Source: Bacteroidota bacterium (lineage in GTDB: Bacteria; Bacteroidota; Bacteroidia; Palsa-965). From it: a stretch of 64,000 nucleotides of DNA. The notes under the pieces are model-generated. The model did no database searches. It had not been told where the DNA came from and worked only from the letters and a program-made list of their open reading frames with translations. Where the stretch lies: NCBI GenBank assembly GCA_020402865.1, contig JADBYT010000040.1:1-64000 (forward strand), written 5' to 3'. This document shows positions 29,801-39,100 of the stretch, one piece after another (within the stretch, counting starts at the first letter, position 1; the number at the start of each line of letters is the position of its first letter). A program made the translations under genes and the position numbers.

Positions 29801-30522
29801 ATGACCTCCGCCGTACGGGTGGTGTTCAGCTTACCGCCAGCTACACCCTTCAGTTTGCTGATGGTACCGGTTCAGGTGCTACCGAAGCGCAGAACCTGGT
29901 GGCTGCCGGCCAGCCTAACCTGCGTACAACTCTTCCGCTCAGCTTTGACCAGCGTCATGCGATCGTAACCAACATCGACTATCGTTTTGGTTCTGGTGCC
30001 AACTACCGCGGTCCGGTTTGGTCAATGGGTAAAGGCGATAAGAAACGCGATGTACGCGTGTTTGACAACGTAGGTGCCAACGTGGTATTCCGTGCCGGTT
30101 CAGGTACACCCTACACCCGCCAGTCGAACGCAACGCCCGAAGCTCAGTTCGGTGTAGCTGCCCGTCCGCTGCTCGATGGTATGATCAATGGTTCACGTTT
30201 GCCCTGGCAGATTCGTGCTGACCTTCGTATCGACAAGAACGTAGATCTTACCTGGGGTTCAGGCGACAACCAGAAAGTGGCAAACCTGAACATCTACCTT
30301 CAGGTGCTCAACGTGCTCAACACCCGTAACGTACTTAACGTTTACCGCTACACCGGTAACGCTAACGACGATGGCTACCTGACTGATGCCAGCACTCAGG
30401 CACTCATCGCTGCGCAAAACGATCCCCAATCGTTCCGCGATCTGTATTCTGTGAAAATGGCAGACCCGACATTCTACAGCATTCCCCGTCGTATCCGTCT
30501 GGGCATTATGCTTGACTTCTGA
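26872..30522 (+). CDS. TonB-dependent receptor with carboxypeptidase-regulatory-like domain
   Basis: This 1216-residue outer membrane protein has a signal peptide (MLRKLYVALVLLIAGTGVSWA), a carboxypeptidase-regulatory-like domain (IKGKAIDKATREGIPFAVI, residues about 25-105), a plug (GINMRGTRSGGTAYFIDGQ, VITGGVPAQFGDAAGGVINI) and a long barrel ending FYSIPRRIRLGIMLDF. It is larger than siderophore receptors and closer to SusC-type size, but no SusD gene follows. A giant T9SS protein (65 bases later) and a PorV-like barrel come next, probably one operon. Codons are strongly biased (GGT, CGT, AAC, GAC, TTC), which suggests high expression. Ligand unknown. Confidence 0.93.
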   Translation: MLRKLYVALVLLIAGTGVSWAQSGGAIKGKAIDKATREGIPFAVITASLNGVNVTGAVTDINGDFTLKPIDAGKYTVKAQYTGYQTTEMRDIVVSELKTTYITIEMNATATQLTQVEIVEYKEPLIDPDTKSGGTVTREEFLAMPSKNINSVASTTAGVYQSDEGKGINMRGTRSGGTAYFIDGQRVIGSANMPQQAIEQVSVITGGVPAQFGDAAGGVINITTRGPQSQYFGGVELITSEVLDDYGYNFVGFSVGGPIWMRKDSAGNKSPVLGFILSGEGVSERDPDPSAIGVYKVKDDVLRNLEANPLRPAPLGTGFVRNSEYIRMDDLEKIRARQNVAQRALRLNAKIDFKPTANLNITFGGSIDYQREHAFTYEYALFNPVNNPQITQNTWRVYARLTQRFGNTNQESASNIKNAFYTLQVGYTRYQFTREDDTHKDDYFRYGHVGKFTLYKTRFFLPGSVTLPDGSVVSGYVQQAFTDSALTFDGSNSSNPLGTNYTDYVFNNFDGGLQNYDQVVANLGLLNGTRAPSVYSLWWNTGRQFPGYLKQDRRQFRVFTSFSADIKNHAIQVGFEFEQRNESEYSLSAIDLWTRMRQLANFHLTQLDLANPTEVNYGTYNAYLFERLYDGSQQRFFDRSVREAMGLSATGTEWIDIDNMDPTFFTMDMFSAEDLLLDGSNIVSYYGYDHTGKKISGTPSFDDFLNKQENGNFTRTIGAFRPIYMAGYIQDKFDFKDIKFNVGVRIDRFDANQQVLRDPYVFYETKTVSEATNFSHPSNMGSDYVVYVNDLNNPTQVVGYRNENTWYNAQGNEISDVSLIAQATSTGRITPYLVDPSQKVVNAKSFRDYEPQLNIMPRIAFAFPISEEANFFAHYDVLTQRPTDGFRLDPIQYLYIQNRVGAFNNNPNLQPQRTTDYELGFTQTLNERKNSAITLSAFYRELRNMIQVVAVNFAYPSNYLTYGNIDFGTVKGFTVAYDLRRTGGVQLTASYTLQFADGTGSGATEAQNLVAAGQPNLRTTLPLSFDQRHAIVTNIDYRFGSGANYRGPVWSMGKGDKKRDVRVFDNVGANVVFRAGSGTPYTRQSNATPEAQFGVAARPLLDGMINGSRLPWQIRADLRIDKNVDLTWGSGDNQKVANLNIYLQVLNVLNTRNVLNVYRYTGNANDDGYLTDASTQALIAAQNDPQSFRDLYSVKMADPTFYSIPRRIRLGIMLDF

Positions 30523-30587
30523 TCCCGGTTTGTATCGATCAATACACAAAACACAAGAAGCGAACGAATTAAATAAAGGAAGCGAAA

Positions 30588-33500
30588 ATGAATACCAAGC
30601 GTCCATACTACATCCTCCCTGTTGCAGCTGCGATGGCATTTGCGGTAACAGCTGGTGCCCGTGAAAATGGTGCATCTGGCAACCGCCAGGGATTTTCAGG
30701 TAATCGGGGCAACTCGTCGCAACAACTTGCGTCATCCTGTACCCCTGCTACCGCACAAACCGACCTCGATGTCAACAACGTACGCACAACCATCCTTGGT
30801 GGCGGCGATATGTGGTGGGATTTGAGCAACGCCAAATACGAAGTTCCCAAAGGCGGCCGTGCTCACTCCTCATTTGCAGCCTCGCTCTGGATTGGTGGTC
30901 TTGATGCGGGTGGCCAGCTTAAAGTAGCGGCTATGACGTATCGTCAAACAGGTAACGACTTCTGGCCCGGTCCGCTCGATACCACTACGGCTTCCATTGA
31001 AGCCGATCAGTGCGTAGCTTACGACCGTCACTGGAAAATTACACGTAAAGAAGTAGAGGATTATGCCGCATGGTATGCTGATCCCGCTGCTTATCCCGGT
31101 TACACCGTGCCGCTGACCATTCAGAACTGGCCCGGTAACGGCGACCAGTCGCTCGGTCAGGGACGTTTTCTGGCACCTTTTACCGACATCAACCAAAATG
31201 GTGTGTATGAATGGGCTGCCGGCGAATATCCTGGTTACGACCTGACCAACTCGCTGGGCTGTACCAAGTTTCAGCTTTACGGTGACCAGACACTCTGGTG
31301 GGTGTTCAACGATAAAGGTAACGTACACTCTGAAACCGGTGCCAACCCGATTGGTCTCGAAATTCACGCGCAGGCTTTTGCCTTTGCCACCAACGACGAG
31401 ATCAATAACATGACCTTCTACGCCTATAAGGTTATCAACCGCTCGTCAATCACCCTTAACAATACCTATTTCGGTAAATGGGTTGACTCTGACCTTGGTC
31501 TTTACAACGATGACTATGTAGGTTGCGACGTGGTACGTGGTTTGGGTTACACCTACAACGGAACACAGAACGACGGTGGTAGCCCCCAGCCCAGTGTGGG
31601 TACTTACGGTGCCAACCCGCCTGCATTTGGTATGGACTTCTTCGAAGGACCGGTAGCCGATGCCTTTGACGGTGTGGATAACGACCGCGACGGTGTAACC
31701 GACGAATCGGGTGAGCAGATCATCATGTCGAAGTTTATTTACTATAACAACGACTTCTCTGTAACCGGTAACCCTGAAAACGGTACGCATATTTACAACT
31801 ACCTGACCGGTTTCTGGAAAGATGGTACGCCTGTAACTTATGGTGGAAACGGTTATGGCGGCTCACAGCCTTATAACTTCATGTTCCCCGGCGATACAGA
31901 TCCCAACAACTCTGTACTTTGGTCTGAAATCACCGAAAACAACACACCTGCCGACCGTCGCTTCCTTCAGTCTGCAGGCCCCTTCACCCTCCAGCCTGGC
32001 GCGGTGAACTTTGTTACTGTAGGTGCTGTTTGGGCGCGCGCAGGTAGCGGTGGCCCGGCAGCTTCAGTAGAACTGCTGCGTGTAACCGACGATAAAGCAC
32101 AAAGCCTGTTCAACGCTTGCTTCCGTACACTCGACGGACCTGATGCTCCCGATATGGACTTCCAGGAACTCGATCGTGAAGTAGTGCTTTACCTGAGCAA
32201 CAAACCCACCAGCAATAACTACCTTGAGTCATACGAAGCTGCTGATCCTTCAATTACATACAGCGCACTCGTAGGTTCACCGCTCGATACCACCTTCAAT
32301 TTCGAAGGCTACCAGATTTTCCAGCTGAAAGATCAGTCTGTAACCACAGCTGACCTTTATGATCCTGACCGTGCCCGTCTTGTGGTGCAGTGCGACGTGC
32401 GTAACGGCGTTACACAACTCGTAAACCTGAACCGTAACGAAGCGCTCAACGCTGATGTACCGCAGGATATGACGCTGATTGCGGATGATAATGGTATCGT
32501 GAAGTCGTTCAGCATTACCGAAGATGCGTTTGCTTCCGGCGACCGCCGTATGGTGAACCACAAGACCTACTACTTCATGGCTCTTTCGTATGCTTACAAC
32601 CGTTACCTTACTTATGACGATGTAACATACGATCCGTTTAACCCGCTTTCACCCTCAAACATTGGTCAGAAGAAGCCTTATCTCGCTGGCCGTAAAAACG
32701 TGAAAGTGTACTCTGTTATCCCGCACATCCCCAGTCCTGAACTTGGTGGTACTGGCCTGAATTCATCTTACGGTTCAGGTCCGAAGATCACCCGTATCGA
32801 AGGTTGTGGTAATGGTAACAATGTAATTGATCTTACACAGGCTTCAGTTGATGCGATTCTGGCTCAGACCACGGTTGACCAGGGTGGTACCAGCCGCCTG
32901 AACGAAGTTACCTATGAGAATGGCCGTGGTCCGATCAATGTGAAAGTAATTGACCCGCTTAACGTTCCCGAAGGTGATTTCCAGGTGAAGTTCATCAACA
33001 ACCCGTACTCAAGCTTCTCTGTAGCTTCCACCGCTAACTGGCAGCTCATTGATGTAACCAATACCGCATCACCCACTCTCGTGGCTACTTCAGAACGTGC
33101 CATTAACATGGTAAGCGTGTTTGCCAACGAGCAGCTTCTGCCTGATCTGGGTCTTTCAATTACCATTTCACAGGTACAGGATCCGGGTTCACAAAACAAC
33201 CCTGATAAAAACGGCTACCTCGAATCGAGCATTACATTCAGTGAGACCACACGCCGCTGGCTCAGTGGTATTGTAGATACCGATGGTCAGAATGCCTTCA
33301 ACTGGATTCGTGCGGGTTCAAATGCCGGTCCTCAGGGTACCTGTCAGGCTCAGCTCGACGACGAGAAAGCCGCTAACGTATGGATTGACCAGGATGGTAT
33401 TTACGAAGGTGTGGTTGACGGAACCTGGGCGCCTTACCGCCTTACTGCCACCAACCCGACACCCACAGCTACCACAATTTGTTATGATGCAGGTCCGGCT

Positions 33501-34697
33501 TTCCCGACCACCGCTTCAAACCTTACCCAAACCCGTATGAGTTTCCTCTCAAACGTGGATGTGGTACTGACCAACGATCGTTCGAAATGGACCCGTGTTC
33601 CTGTATTGGAAGTTGGTCCTGTACGTCAGCTTAACCTCGGTCAGCGTGAGCATTTCACCCTGCGCACTTCACCCTCTGTAGATCAGTGGGGCCGTAAAGC
33701 AGGTGATCCGGGTTATGATAATGCCACAGGTGATCTTATAGGCACTACAGGTATGAGCTGGTTCCCCGGTTATGCAATTAACGTAGAAACCGGTGAGCGT
33801 TTGAACATGGCATTTGGTGAGAACACTTCACTTGGCGCCGAAAACGGACGTGATATGCTTTGGAACCCGACTGCCAATATCAGCACCACATTCGGTGATC
33901 TTCTCTGGGGCGGTTTCCACCATATTTATGTATTCGGTCACAACGGTAACCGTGTGTACTCTGGTAACTCGGATCCGAACCTGAACGGTACACTCAGCGA
34001 TATTCCGGCCTATGACCGTGGCGTAACCATGCGTCGCATTCTGACCTCTACCAATGCCAATACAGAACGTGCTGAGATTTTCAAAGACGCGATGTGGGTG
34101 AATATTCCGGTGCTTGCTGATAATTACAGCAACTATACCTTCAATTACACCGGCTCACCGCTGCCTTGCGACGTGAAAATCCGTCTGCGTGTTGCCAAGC
34201 CTTACCGCCGTTTCTACACGGGTCTGAACACTGTGAGCAACAACGTTATTGCCAATACAGACAGTGCTGGTGGTCCTAACTCAGGTCAGCCTGCAGTGCA
34301 GAACGCCAACAACCCGATGTACTTCTTCAGCACAAAAGATCTGAAAACACAGAAGGCTGATAACGAAGTGGCTAAGAATGCGCTTGATCTGATTAACGTG
34401 GTTCCGAATCCGTACTACGCTTATTCAGGTTACGAGAAAAACCAGCTCGACAACCGCATTAAGTTTACCAACCTTCCCGATAAATGCACCATCCGCATTT
34501 ACACGGTAAGTGGTACACTGATTCGTACCTTCACCAAAGACTCACCGATTACTTCACTCGACTGGGATCTGAAGAACCAGGCTAACATTCCTGTGGCCAG
34601 CGGTCTTTACATCATCCACGTGGAAGTACCCGGAGTGGGTGAAAAGATCCTGAAATGGTTTGGCGTAATGCGTCCGCTTGACCTCGATGCTTACTAA
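30588..34697 (+). CDS. Giant surface protein with T9SS type A-like domain, copy 1
   Basis: This 1369-residue protein has a signal peptide (MNTKRPYYILPVAAAMAFAVTAGA). Its N-terminal half carries DLDVNNVRTTILGGGDMWWD, ASLWIGGLDAGGQLKVAA and a calcium-loop-like DNDRDGVTDESGEQ. The last 100 residues (NVVPNPYYAYSGYE, IRIYTVSGTLIRTF, ASGLYIIHVEVPGVGEKI) form a type A-like sorting domain. I do not know a function for this family. It is encoded between the receptor and the PorV-like gene. It is a close paralogue of 36138-40220 over its full length, and has highly biased codons. Confidence 0.88.
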   Translation: MNTKRPYYILPVAAAMAFAVTAGARENGASGNRQGFSGNRGNSSQQLASSCTPATAQTDLDVNNVRTTILGGGDMWWDLSNAKYEVPKGGRAHSSFAASLWIGGLDAGGQLKVAAMTYRQTGNDFWPGPLDTTTASIEADQCVAYDRHWKITRKEVEDYAAWYADPAAYPGYTVPLTIQNWPGNGDQSLGQGRFLAPFTDINQNGVYEWAAGEYPGYDLTNSLGCTKFQLYGDQTLWWVFNDKGNVHSETGANPIGLEIHAQAFAFATNDEINNMTFYAYKVINRSSITLNNTYFGKWVDSDLGLYNDDYVGCDVVRGLGYTYNGTQNDGGSPQPSVGTYGANPPAFGMDFFEGPVADAFDGVDNDRDGVTDESGEQIIMSKFIYYNNDFSVTGNPENGTHIYNYLTGFWKDGTPVTYGGNGYGGSQPYNFMFPGDTDPNNSVLWSEITENNTPADRRFLQSAGPFTLQPGAVNFVTVGAVWARAGSGGPAASVELLRVTDDKAQSLFNACFRTLDGPDAPDMDFQELDREVVLYLSNKPTSNNYLESYEAADPSITYSALVGSPLDTTFNFEGYQIFQLKDQSVTTADLYDPDRARLVVQCDVRNGVTQLVNLNRNEALNADVPQDMTLIADDNGIVKSFSITEDAFASGDRRMVNHKTYYFMALSYAYNRYLTYDDVTYDPFNPLSPSNIGQKKPYLAGRKNVKVYSVIPHIPSPELGGTGLNSSYGSGPKITRIEGCGNGNNVIDLTQASVDAILAQTTVDQGGTSRLNEVTYENGRGPINVKVIDPLNVPEGDFQVKFINNPYSSFSVASTANWQLIDVTNTASPTLVATSERAINMVSVFANEQLLPDLGLSITISQVQDPGSQNNPDKNGYLESSITFSETTRRWLSGIVDTDGQNAFNWIRAGSNAGPQGTCQAQLDDEKAANVWIDQDGIYEGVVDGTWAPYRLTATNPTPTATTICYDAGPAFPTTASNLTQTRMSFLSNVDVVLTNDRSKWTRVPVLEVGPVRQLNLGQREHFTLRTSPSVDQWGRKAGDPGYDNATGDLIGTTGMSWFPGYAINVETGERLNMAFGENTSLGAENGRDMLWNPTANISTTFGDLLWGGFHHIYVFGHNGNRVYSGNSDPNLNGTLSDIPAYDRGVTMRRILTSTNANTERAEIFKDAMWVNIPVLADNYSNYTFNYTGSPLPCDVKIRLRVAKPYRRFYTGLNTVSNNVIANTDSAGGPNSGQPAVQNANNPMYFFSTKDLKTQKADNEVAKNALDLINVVPNPYYAYSGYEKNQLDNRIKFTNLPDKCTIRIYTVSGTLIRTFTKDSPITSLDWDLKNQANIPVASGLYIIHVEVPGVGEKILKWFGVMRPLDLDAY

Positions 34698-34752
34698 GAA
34701 GCAGGGAACAGAAACAGACAGACCATTTTAGAACATTCTATTGCACAAAATC

Positions 34753-35823
34753 ATGAAACAGCATAAAGTCCTTGCCTCTATTCTTGCAGCAGCGTTGCTG
34801 GCCGGTTCGGCCGGCAACCTGCAGGCAGGTAACGAAGACCGCGCCGGACAGGCCGGTGCCAGCGAACTGCTGATTAATCCCTGGGCTCGTTCCTCAGGTT
34901 GGGCCGGTGCCAATACAGCCGGTATCCGTGGCCTCGAAGCCATGTACTTTAACGTAGCCGGTACAGCTTTTACCAAGCGTACTGAGCTCATGTTCTGCCG
35001 TACAAACTGGCTTTCAGGTGCAGGTATCAACATTAACTCGTTTGGTTTTACCCAGCGTGTGGGCGAAACGGGTGCGATTGGCCTTGGTGTGATGTCGATG
35101 GATTTCGGTGATATTCCGATTACCACCACCGATCTTCCCGAAGGCGGTATCGGTACATTCCGTCCGAACTTTACCAATATTGGTCTTTCGTATGCAAAAG
35201 GTTTTTCTGAGAATATTTATGGTGGCATCGCCATCCGTGCTATTTCAGAATCAACTGCCGATGTGGCTGCACGCGGTGTTGCGCTTGACGCCGGCATTCA
35301 GTATGTAACCGGTAAATACGAGCAATTAAAGTTCGGTATTGCACTTCGCAACGTGGGTCCCCGCATGCGTTTCAGCGGCGACGGCCTTTCGTTCCGTGGT
35401 GTGGCTCCGTCAGGAACCTACTCAATGACCATTGAGCAGCGCTCGTCAGACTTCGAATTGCCTACCCTTATTAACATTGGTGGTTCATACGATTTCTATT
35501 TCTCGAAAGACAGCACCTCGATGAAGAACAACCGCATTACTGTGGCTGGAAACTTCGTATCGAACTCTTTCCAGAAAGACAATTACCGTGTGGGTGTGGA
35601 ATACGCATGGCGCTCTATGCTTATGATCCGCGCCGGTTACGACTATGAAGCCGGTATTACCAAAGATGAAACCCGCACCACCGCTTTCACCGGCCCTTCT
35701 GCTGGTGTTACGGTAGAACTTCCGTTCTCTAAGCGCGGTTCAACCTTTGCAGTAGATTATTCTTACCGTGCTACCAACCCGTTCAACGGTGTGCATAGTT
35801 TCGGTGCCCGAATAAATCTCTGA
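34753..35823 (+). CDS. PorV/PorQ-family outer membrane barrel protein
   Basis: This 356-residue protein has a signal peptide (MKQHKVLASILAAALLAGSAGNLQA), then the PorV-family start LLINPWARSSGWAGANTAG and EAMYFNVAGTAF (usual form: NPAGLA), with repeated amphipathic strands to the end (FNGVHSFGARINL). PorV is the T9SS shuttle that carries cargo from the translocon to the attachment enzyme; relatives are FadL-like. I use ATG 34753 because the preceding TTG adds no signal features. It follows the giant T9SS protein by 55 bases and is followed by a terminator, so it is probably dedicated to this locus. Confidence 0.87.
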   Translation: MKQHKVLASILAAALLAGSAGNLQAGNEDRAGQAGASELLINPWARSSGWAGANTAGIRGLEAMYFNVAGTAFTKRTELMFCRTNWLSGAGININSFGFTQRVGETGAIGLGVMSMDFGDIPITTTDLPEGGIGTFRPNFTNIGLSYAKGFSENIYGGIAIRAISESTADVAARGVALDAGIQYVTGKYEQLKFGIALRNVGPRMRFSGDGLSFRGVAPSGTYSMTIEQRSSDFELPTLINIGGSYDFYFSKDSTSMKNNRITVAGNFVSNSFQKDNYRVGVEYAWRSMLMIRAGYDYEAGITKDETRTTAFTGPSAGVTVELPFSKRGSTFAVDYSYRATNPFNGVHSFGARINL

Positions 35824-36137
35824 TCGGTTTACCAGAAAAAGTACAACGGCATCCCTGTTTTTTCAGGGATGCCGTTTTTTTATCCACTTGCCAATCGTTA
35901 CATGCCGGATGTGCGATTGTGCTTGTAATACGGATTTCAGTAAGTTTTATTTGTAGTGTTGATTTGCTGATACGCATTATCCCCGCTTCGTGCTTCATCC
36001 CTGTGGCCATCCCCGGCCGGTTTATCCCCAAAGCTGATTATCCAGCTGTTTTTCATCCCCGCTTTAGTTGTTAGCTGCATCTGAAACAGATCATTTGATC
36101 AATGCGCTGATTTATCACTCATTAACTTTTTGAGCGT
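35824..36137. other. Intergenic region before the second giant protein
   Basis: After the terminator (35846-35881) there are about 250 bases with several pyrimidine-rich CATCCCC-type stretches and no exact TANNTTTG box. The second giant gene probably has its own promoter here, but I cannot place it. Confidence 0.5.
35846..35881 (+). terminator. Terminator of the receptor-giant-PorV operon
   Basis: A 12-bp perfect stem ACGGCATCCCTG / CAGGGATGCCGT (35846-35857 with 35864-35875) and 6-base T loop, followed by TTTTTT. It lies 22 bases after the PorV-like stop codon. Confidence 0.95.
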
Positions 36138-39100
36138 ATGAAGCTTTATTACCCAATCACACTCGCCTTTATTTTTATGGCGTTAACGGCCCGCTCGCGC
36201 GAGACAGGAGCCGGAAGCAACAGAATGCCTGCACAAACTGTATCACCCGAAAGGGTGGCCGCATCGTGTACACCGGCATCGGCACAAACAGATCTTGATA
36301 TAAACAATGTGCGCACCACAATTTACAATGGTGGTGATATGTGGTGGGATCTGACCAATTCACCACGCTACGAAATCCCGAAGGGAAGCCGCGCACATTC
36401 GTCGTTTGCATCGTCGCTTTGGATTGGCGGACTTGATGCAGGCGGGCAATTGAAAGTGGCTGCACAAACCTACCGGCAGGCCGGAAATGATTTCTTTCCC
36501 GGCCCGCTCGATAATAATGCGGCCACCGAAGCCGACATTTGTACACAGTTCAATAAGATTTACGAATTATCGCGCAAGGATGTAGAAGATTTTGCGGCGT
36601 GGTGCGCCGATCCTTTATCGTTTCCGGGCTATACGCCTCCCGCATCCATTGTAAACTGGCCCGGCAATGGCAACATGGCACTGGGACAACTTCAGTTTCT
36701 GGCTCCGTTTGAAGACAAAAACGGAAACGGAATTTATGAATGGGAACAGTGCGAATATCCTGCATTCAATTTGTCGGGGCTGCCCAACTGCTCGAAAAAT
36801 CAGCTCTACGGCGATCAGAATTTATGGTGGGTATTTAACGATCGCGGCAACGTGCATACACAAACCGGCGGCGAAGCCATTGGTCTCGAAATTCGTGCTC
36901 AGGCGTTTGCATTTGGTACAAACGATGAGATTAATAACATGACTTTTTACACGTATCAGATCATTAACAGAAGTAATATCCGACTCGAAGAAACTTACTT
37001 TGGTCAGTGGGTTGATTCTGATCTGGGCTATTTTAAAGATGATTATGTGGGTTGCGATGTACAGCGTGGTTTGGGTTATACCTACAACGGTGTGGCGAAT
37101 GATGGAGGAAGTGCGCAACCTTCACTTGGTGCATATGGCGCAAATCCTCCGGCCTTTGGCCTCGACTTTTTCGAAGGCCCGCTTGCTGATGAGGGTGATC
37201 AGATAGACAATGATCGCGACGGTAGTTTTGATGAAATCGGTGAGCAGCTCATCATGTCGAAGTTTGTATATTACAACAACAGTGAAGCTGTAACCGGCGA
37301 GCCGCAGAATGCAACCCATTATTACAATTATCTGCGCGGTTTCTGGAAAGATGGCACGCCGATTACTTATGGCGGCACTGGCTACGGCGGTTCGCAACTT
37401 GCCAACTTTATGTTTCCGGGCAATACGGACCCGGCCAATGCTATTTCACAATGGACAGAAGTAACGGCGGGTAATACGCCCGACGATCGTCGTATGCTTA
37501 CTTCTGCGGGGCCATTTACACTGGAAGCCGGTGAAGTAAATTACATTACAGTAGGTGCTGTGTGGGCACGTGCATCATCAGGCGGTCCGATGGCTTCAGT
37601 TGAGCTGCTGCGTGTAACGGATGATAAAGCACAAACACTGTTCAATTCCTGTTTCCGCACACTCGACGGGCCGCGTGCGCCGGATATGAATATTCAGGAA
37701 CTTGATCGTGAAATTGTAATTTATCTGAACAATTCGCCCTCAAGCAATAATTATCTCGAAAATTTCAGCGTGTCGGATGCGAATATTGTAGCCTATCATA
37801 ATCTCGTAACACGTTACGGCGGCACCGGGCTTGATACCACATACAACTTTGAAGGCTATCAGATTTTTCAGCTTAAAGATGAAACGATAAGTCTTACGGA
37901 TGTATATGATACCGACAAAGCACGCCTGGTGGCGCAGTGCGATGTGCGCAACGGAGTGGCACAGCTGGTAAACCGTAACCTCGATGCTTCGTTGGGAATG
38001 GAAGTTCCGGTTGATATGACCTTGCGCGCCGACGATAAAGGTATTCAGCACTCCTTCAGCATACGCGAGGATGCTTTTGCAAGCGGAGATCGCAGGCTGG
38101 TGAATCATAAAACATATTTCTACACTGTAAGGGCTTATGCCTATAACGAGTATCTGAAATATCTCGAAGAGTCGTTTGATACGCTGAATCCGAACAAGCC
38201 TTCTAATTTCGGTCAGAAGAAACCCTATCTGGCCGGACGAGGAAATATTGTAAAATATTCAGCCATCCCCCATATTCCCTCGCCCGAACTTGGTGGCACC
38301 AGTCAGACTTCACTTTACGGTTCGGGCCCTGAAATAACGCGTGTGGAAGGCTGCGGCAACGGAAGTCAGATAATTGATCTCACGCTCGAATCAGAACGCC
38401 GTATCTTAAATGCGGTTACGGTTAACAATGGCGGAACCAGTCGTGCCGATACAATTACCTATGCAGCTGGCAGAGGCCCTGTAAACATAAAAGTGATTGA
38501 TCCGCTGAATGTGCCTGAAGGTGATTTTGAACTGCGGCTTATCCATAATCCGTATTCAAAATATTCGGTGACTGATACGGCCCGCTGGGAGTTACGCCAG
38601 ACTACTCCGGTAAACAGGGTAGTAGCAGTTTCCGACCGTGCAATTTCAATGGCCAGTGTGTTTGCCAACGAACAGCTGATTCCTGATCTGGGCCTTTCCA
38701 TTACAGTAAGTCAGGTGCAGGATCCGGGACTACAGCGTAACCCCGACAAAAACGGTGTACTTGAAGCGACAATTACATTCAGCGATGAAACCAAACGCTG
38801 GTTGAGCGGAGTAAAAGACCGCGACGGGCAGCAGCCGGGCAACTGGATCCGTTCGGGTAATGTGCGTGGCGATACCACTGATCCCTGCCGCATCTTTTGG
38901 GACGATGAACGTCAGTTCAATTACAGCGGTATCTGGTTTGATGAAAATCAGGAATTTGAAAAACTGATTGATGGCACCTGGGCGCCCTACCGGATGTGTG
39001 CGCTTAACCCGCAGCCTTCGGCCGTATCAATATGCAACCCTGCCGGTCCGGTATTAAACAACGGTGTTGCACTTAGTGCAAACAAGCTGGAAAATACGGC